A DNA stretch of 7,625 bases from assembly GCA_900756495.1 (NCBI GenBank), contig CAAEKI010000053.1, forward strand, positions 1 through 7,625. Reading direction: 5' to 3'. Origin of the DNA: an uncultured Oscillospiraceae bacterium. Lineage in GTDB: Bacteria > Bacillota > Clostridia > Oscillospirales > Oscillospiraceae. The translations under genes were made by a program, and so were the position numbers. Below the pieces are notes generated by a model. It ran no database searches. It worked only from the letters and a program-made list of their open reading frames with translations, and was not told the DNA's origin. Below, in pieces: positions 4,824 to 7,625 of this stretch (its first letter is position 1; every line of letters starts with the position of its first letter).

Positions 4824-5666
4824 TTAATCTGTCCGCTCTCTTTCCACCGCCAGATGATAGAGCTCATTTCGGGAAAGGCCGGTATCCTTTGCTGCCTGCC
4901 GTACTGCGTCCCTCAGAGAGGCGCCGCCCGCCTGGAGAGCCGCTACCAGCTCCACCCCCTGCTCCAGGGGTATTATGTCCTCTGAAGGCGGACACACGCC
5001 CTCTATGACAAGCACGAACTCGCCTTTCGGCGGATTTTCTTCATACCAGGCGGCCGCCTCTCCTAACGTCGTGCGCCTGATCTCCTCGTGCAGCTTGGAT
5101 AGTTCCCGGCACAGGGAAATCCGCCGCTCCGCCCCGAATGTATCCCGCAGATCCCGGAGGGTCGCAGTCAGTTTATGGGGCGCCTCATAGAAAATCATGG
5201 TCCGCTCCTCGCCCCGGAGTGTATCCAAGTGAGCGCGGCGGTTTTTCTTGTTCATCGCCAGGAATCCCTCAAAGGTGAACCGGCCTGTGGGCAGCCCGGA
5301 CACAGCCAGGGCGGTCACCAGTGCGCAGGGGCCGGGCAGCGCCGTCACCGCCACGTTATTGGCCGCACAGAGGGCCACCAGCTCCTCTCCCGGGTCAGAG
5401 ACCGCGGGAGTGCCCGCATCGGTTACCAGGGCGCAGCTCTCCCCTGCCAGCAGGCGGCTCAGAACAGCCTGTCCCCCCGCTTCCGTGTTATGGCGGTAAT
5501 AGGAGATCAGCGGCTTCTTGATACCCAAGTGGTTGAGCAGCTTAAGCGACACCCGGGTATCCTCGGCGGCGATAAAGTCCACGGCCGCCAGCGTCTCTGC
5601 AGTCCGCCGGGAGATATCCCCCAGATTGCCGATGGGTGTGGGTACCAGATATAGAATTCCGGACAT
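4824..5666 (-). CDS. rsmI: 16S rRNA (cytidine1402-2'-O)-methyltransferase
   Basis: This 280-aa SAM-dependent enzyme 2'-O-methylates C1402 in the decoding centre of 16S rRNA. It belongs to the tetrapyrrole methylase fold family. Clear motifs are LVPTPIGNLGDISRR (8-21), AAEDTR (33-38), LVTDAGTPAVSDPGEEL (80-96), LPGPCALVTALAVSGLPTGR (110-129), FEGFLAMNKKNRR (132-144), IFYEAPHKL (158-166) and GEFVLVIEG (215-223). Length agrees with the family (E. coli 286 aa). The ATG at 5666 is chosen because GGAGG lies 7 nt upstream on the minus strand. An in-frame TTG at 5684 precedes that site and is unlikely. The gene begins 14 nt after the stop of the TrmN6-like gene and is last in its operon before the shared terminator. 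Confidence 0.95.
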   Translation of the reverse strand: MSGILYLVPTPIGNLGDISRRTAETLAAVDFIAAEDTRVSLKLLNHLGIKKPLISYYRHNTEAGGQAVLSRLLAGESCALVTDAGTPAVSDPGEELVALCAANNVAVTALPGPCALVTALAVSGLPTGRFTFEGFLAMNKKNRRAHLDTLRGEERTMIFYEAPHKLTATLRDLRDTFGAERRISLCRELSKLHEEIRRTTLGEAAAWYEENPPKGEFVLVIEGVCPPSEDIIPLEQGVELVAALQAGGASLRDAVRQAAKDTGLSRNELYHLAVERERTD

Positions 5667-5680
5667 ACATATTCCTCCGG

Positions 5681-6316
5681 TCAATTTGAGATTAGGGCAG
5701 GCAGCACCTTTAACCCGGGCCGCCCCTGCCGAACGCCCTCCACCAGGCAGGCTGAGGGCGGTGTCTGCGGCCCGTGCTGCACCATCTGAAGCCGTTTGGG
5801 TTCCACACCGCAGGCTCGCAGTGCAGCCAGCAGATCGGCCAGCCGCTCGGGCCGGTGAACCAGAGCAAAGCGCCCGCCGTTTTTCAGCAGACGCCCTGCG
5901 GCGGCGCAGAGTTCCTCCAGCGTACAGGCGTGTTCCATCCGGGCCTCCCCGCCCGAGTCCCCCGTTCCCTGTGGGAACCAGGGCGGATTGGAAACCACCA
6001 GGTCAAAGCTGCCGGCAGCAAGTGCGCGGGCCGTCTCCCGCAAATCCCCAGGTACAATTTCCCCCGGGAGGCCGTTGTCCCGCAGGTTGCGCAGGGCCAG
6101 CGCCGCCTGGGTTGGATCCAGCTCCAGACCCGTTACAGCCAGCGCCGGCTCCCGCCTTAGCAGCAGCAGAGGCAGCGCACCGGCTCCGCACCCCAGATCG
6201 CACACCCGCAGCCCGGGCTTCACAGCGGGAAAGCCGCCCAGCAGCAGCGTCTCACGCCCCAGAGGAAAGCTCCCCTGCACATACCGAAAGGACCCCAGCC
6301 GTTCCGTCCGCTCCAT
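5681..6316 (-). CDS. TrmN6/YabB-like SAM-dependent methyltransferase
   Basis: This 211-aa class I methyltransferase probably belongs to the tRNA1(Val) A37-N6 methyltransferase (TrmN6) group. It has SAM motif I VCDLGCGAG (38-46), an acidic motif II (LELD, 64-67) and the catalytic NPPW (110-113) typical of N6-adenine and related methylases, with LLKNGGRFALVHRPER (143-158) after it. It is shorter than typical TrmN6 proteins (about 245 aa). The usual N-terminal motif with a conserved Asp (F-x-x-G-T-D-x-x-L-L) reads FPLGRETLLL here, so exact specificity is less certain. The ATG at 6316 follows GGGAGGGG. A GTG at 6322, overlapping the nudix stop as GTGA, is possible. Its position directly before rsmI, with abrB beyond, mirrors yabB-yabC-abrB of B. 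subtilis and supports the call. Confidence 0.82.
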   Translation of the reverse strand: MERTERLGSFRYVQGSFPLGRETLLLGGFPAVKPGLRVCDLGCGAGALPLLLLRREPALAVTGLELDPTQAALALRNLRDNGLPGEIVPGDLRETARALAAGSFDLVVSNPPWFPQGTGDSGGEARMEHACTLEELCAAAGRLLKNGGRFALVHRPERLADLLAALRACGVEPKRLQMVQHGPQTPPSACLVEGVRQGRPGLKVLPALISN

Positions 6317-6318
6317 GG

Positions 6319-6933
6319 TCACCCCTCCCGCAGCGTCTCGGCCAGATGGTGTACAATCCGTCCCGTCAGCCCCCAGATAATATGCTCCTTCCAGCGGTAG
6401 ACCGGCACCTCCACCCGTCCCCCCCGCCAGCGATATCCCCCGGGAAAGCCAATGCGCTCCGGCGGGATATGGGCCGCGTCAGGCACCAGATCGTACTCGT
6501 ACATTTCCGGCTCTGTGTATAAAAAGAAGTCCAGAGGGACTGTAAAAATCTCCTGGACCTCCGCACGATTGATGGCCGCAGAGGTCAGAGCGGCAGCATC
6601 CAGCCTGCCCAGGAAAGGGTGCATCAGGAAGCCAGACTGGTGTCCAAGACAGTCCAGGGGCCACAGCAGCTCCAGCGCCGGGAAAGGAACCCCCAATTCT
6701 TCCCCGGTCTCCCGCAGAGCGCACTCCGCCGGGCTCTCTCCCGGTTCTATCCGCCCGCCCGGAAAACAGACCTCCCCCGGCTGCCGGCGCAGGGTATAGG
6801 CCCGGACCTCAAAGAGCAGAGACAATTCCTCTCCACCCTCCACCAGCGGAACCAGTACGGCGTATTCCGCCGTCACGTCCTGGAGCCTCGGAGACCGGTC
6901 GGACAGGCGGCGGGAAATCTCGCGCAGCGTCAT
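6319..6933 (-). CDS. Nudix hydrolase, CoA pyrophosphatase-like (NudL/NUDT7 type)
   Basis: This 204-aa nudix enzyme probably cleaves coenzyme A or acyl-CoA to 3',5'-ADP and phosphopantetheine. The full nudix box lies at 60-82 (G-x5-E-x7-RETGEELGV), with the metal-binding glutamates E75, E78 and E79 visible. Just before it, LLFEVRAYTLRRQPGEVCFP resembles the CoA-pyrophosphatase signature (LL-x3-R-x3-LR-x2-PGEV-x-FPGG), which separates this subgroup from other nudix enzymes. The start at ATG 6933 (MTLREISRRLSDRSPRL) matches where relatives begin. Its Shine-Dalgarno site is poor (GGGA about 9 nt upstream). A GTG at 6996 would add 21 residues without family similarity. Upstream lies a gap of 127 bp to nrdG (6934-7060) in which I see no terminator and no convincing promoter. 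It overlaps or abuts the methyltransferase gene, so the two are co-translated. Confidence 0.87.
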   Translation of the reverse strand: MTLREISRRLSDRSPRLQDVTAEYAVLVPLVEGGEELSLLFEVRAYTLRRQPGEVCFPGGRIEPGESPAECALRETGEELGVPFPALELLWPLDCLGHQSGFLMHPFLGRLDAAALTSAAINRAEVQEIFTVPLDFFLYTEPEMYEYDLVPDAAHIPPERIGFPGGYRWRGGRVEVPVYRWKEHIIWGLTGRIVHHLAETLREG

Positions 6934-7060
6934 AGTTTGTATTCCCAGATGCAACAGGCCATAGAGAAACCAGTGTTCATATCTTATACACCCCACGATA
7001 TATTCGTATGGTATCCAGATTGCCGCGCCCTGCCCGCTTCCGCAGAGGCGTATTTAATAT

Positions 7061-7588
7061 TTAAGACTCCGGCCTCGTAAAGTGGGCCAGGGGGTCAGCC
7101 CTCTCCCACAGCACAACCCGTCCGATCTCCAGGCTCTTCCCCACGTCAATCAGCCTCTGGTTATCGCTGCCTCGAAACAGGGCGTCATAGGACTTTCGCG
7201 CCAGGAGGAAGGGCCCGTCCACCAGTACGTCCGTCTCCCGCAGGAGTTCCATACGGCTGGGATCTCCCTCCTCCATCAGCTTTTCATAAGTATAACCTGT
7301 GTAGACCCATACATTCAAGCCCCTTTCATGGGCTCCCCGGGCAAGGAGCGCGCACTCTCCAGCTTGCAAAAAGGGATCGCCCCCGGACAGCGTGAGCCCC
7401 TCTGTCAGGGGATTGCCCGCCATCTTTTGGCACAGGACCTCCACGCTCTCCTCATATCCGCCGGAGGGGTCATGCGTCTCCGGATTGTGGCATCCGGGGC
7501 AGGCATGGGGGCAGCCCTGGGTGAACACGGTAAACCGGAGCCCGGGGCCGTCTACAATAGAATCGGAAATGGTGTTTGCAATGCGCAT
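7061..7588 (-). CDS. nrdG: Anaerobic ribonucleotide reductase activating protein
   Basis: This 175-aa radical SAM enzyme generates the glycyl radical on the class III ribonucleotide reductase NrdD, allowing dNTP synthesis without oxygen. The N-terminus MRIANTISDSIVDGPGLRFT is typical. The 4Fe-4S ligands are C26, C30 and C33 in GCPHACPGC (CxxxCxxC). SGGDPF (68-73) is the SAM-binding GGDP motif. DGPF (124-127) and GSDNQR (140-145) are C-terminal NrdG hallmarks. The ATG at 7588 is preceded by AGAGGTG at a suitable distance; an in-frame GTG at 7597 overlaps that site and is rejected. nrdD is normally the upstream neighbour, but only 37 bp are left before the window end. In those bases one minus-strand frame ends at TGA 7596-7594, compatible with the last codons of such a gene but too short to identify. 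Confidence 0.93.
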   Translation of the reverse strand: MRIANTISDSIVDGPGLRFTVFTQGCPHACPGCHNPETHDPSGGYEESVEVLCQKMAGNPLTEGLTLSGGDPFLQAGECALLARGAHERGLNVWVYTGYTYEKLMEEGDPSRMELLRETDVLVDGPFLLARKSYDALFRGSDNQRLIDVGKSLEIGRVVLWERADPLAHFTRPES

Positions 7589-7625
7589 GCCAATCACCTC
7601 TCAATGGCGTGAGGGCGGACCGGCG

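Noticed and set aside
5518..6522. Plus-strand 334-aa ORF across the methyltransferase genes
   Set aside because: It is a proline/arginine/alanine-rich shadow of rsmI, the TrmN6-like gene and the nudix gene, all of which have clear motifs on the minus strand.
7082..7612. Plus-strand 176-aa ORF opposite nrdG
   Set aside because: The minus strand encodes NrdG with its full CxxxCxxC and SGGDP motifs. The plus frame has no recognisable domain.
7594..7625. End of an upstream nrdD gene on the minus strand
   Set aside because: One minus frame reads PVRPHAIER and stops at 7596-7594, but about ten codons are too few to recognise NrdD and other frames are also compatible.
1..7625. CRISPR array, tRNA or rRNA genes, riboswitch, insertion sequence
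   Set aside because: Read through on both strands, no regularly spaced repeats, no CCA-type tRNA cloverleaf, no rRNA-like tract, no familiar riboswitch core and no transposase were recognised.

Overview
The window looks like a chromosomal segment from an anaerobic, endospore-forming, GC-rich member of the Clostridia, probably an Oscillospiraceae-type gut bacterium. The evidence is a SpmA/SpmB spore-maturation pair, an AbrB-type regulator, a class III (anaerobic) ribonucleotide reductase activase, and strong Shine-Dalgarno sites ahead of most genes. The taxonomic placement is inferred from gene content and style, not from a search.

Left part (1-1205, + strand): a decayed regulatory module. 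An ECF/sigma-70 family sigma factor carries an in-frame stop and a one-base deletion. It overlaps a DUF4367 protein, the likely anti-sigma or membrane partner, which is split in two where its membrane segment should be. A gap of 279 bp (1206-1484) follows. It holds a doubtful 45-codon ORF with one hydrophobic stretch, a probable terminator, and a promoter for the next operon.

Middle-left (1485-3163, + strand): an intact two-component system, an OmpR/BceR-type response regulator and a BceS-like intramembrane-sensing histidine kinase, joined by a GTGA start/stop overlap. No ABC transporter of the kind that usually accompanies such kinases is in the window. The kinase gene converges on spmB with only 8 bp between the two stop codons.

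Middle (3172-4738): spmA-spmB on the minus strand and an AbrB-family gene with a C-terminal four-cysteine zinc-ribbon-like tail on the plus strand. They diverge from a 221-bp intergenic region with an A/T-tract core, a near-perfect sigma-A promoter for the abrB-like gene, a back-to-back minus-strand promoter for spmA, and an 11-codon upstream ORF that overlaps the abrB start.

Right part (4750-7588, minus strand): a perfect 19-bp bidirectional terminator separates the abrB-like gene from a convergent cluster, nudix CoA pyrophosphatase > TrmN6-like methyltransferase > rsmI. The trmN6-rsmI-abrB arrangement matches the known Bacillus subtilis yabB-yabC-abrB neighbourhood, which supports these assignments. 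Upstream of that cluster, on the same strand, is nrdG. The window ends 37 bp upstream of nrdG, before any nrdD can be recognised.

I found no convincing new multi-gene system. The most notable points are the paired decay of the sigma/DUF4367 module, the divergent spmA/abrB promoter region and the orphan Bce-like two-component system.
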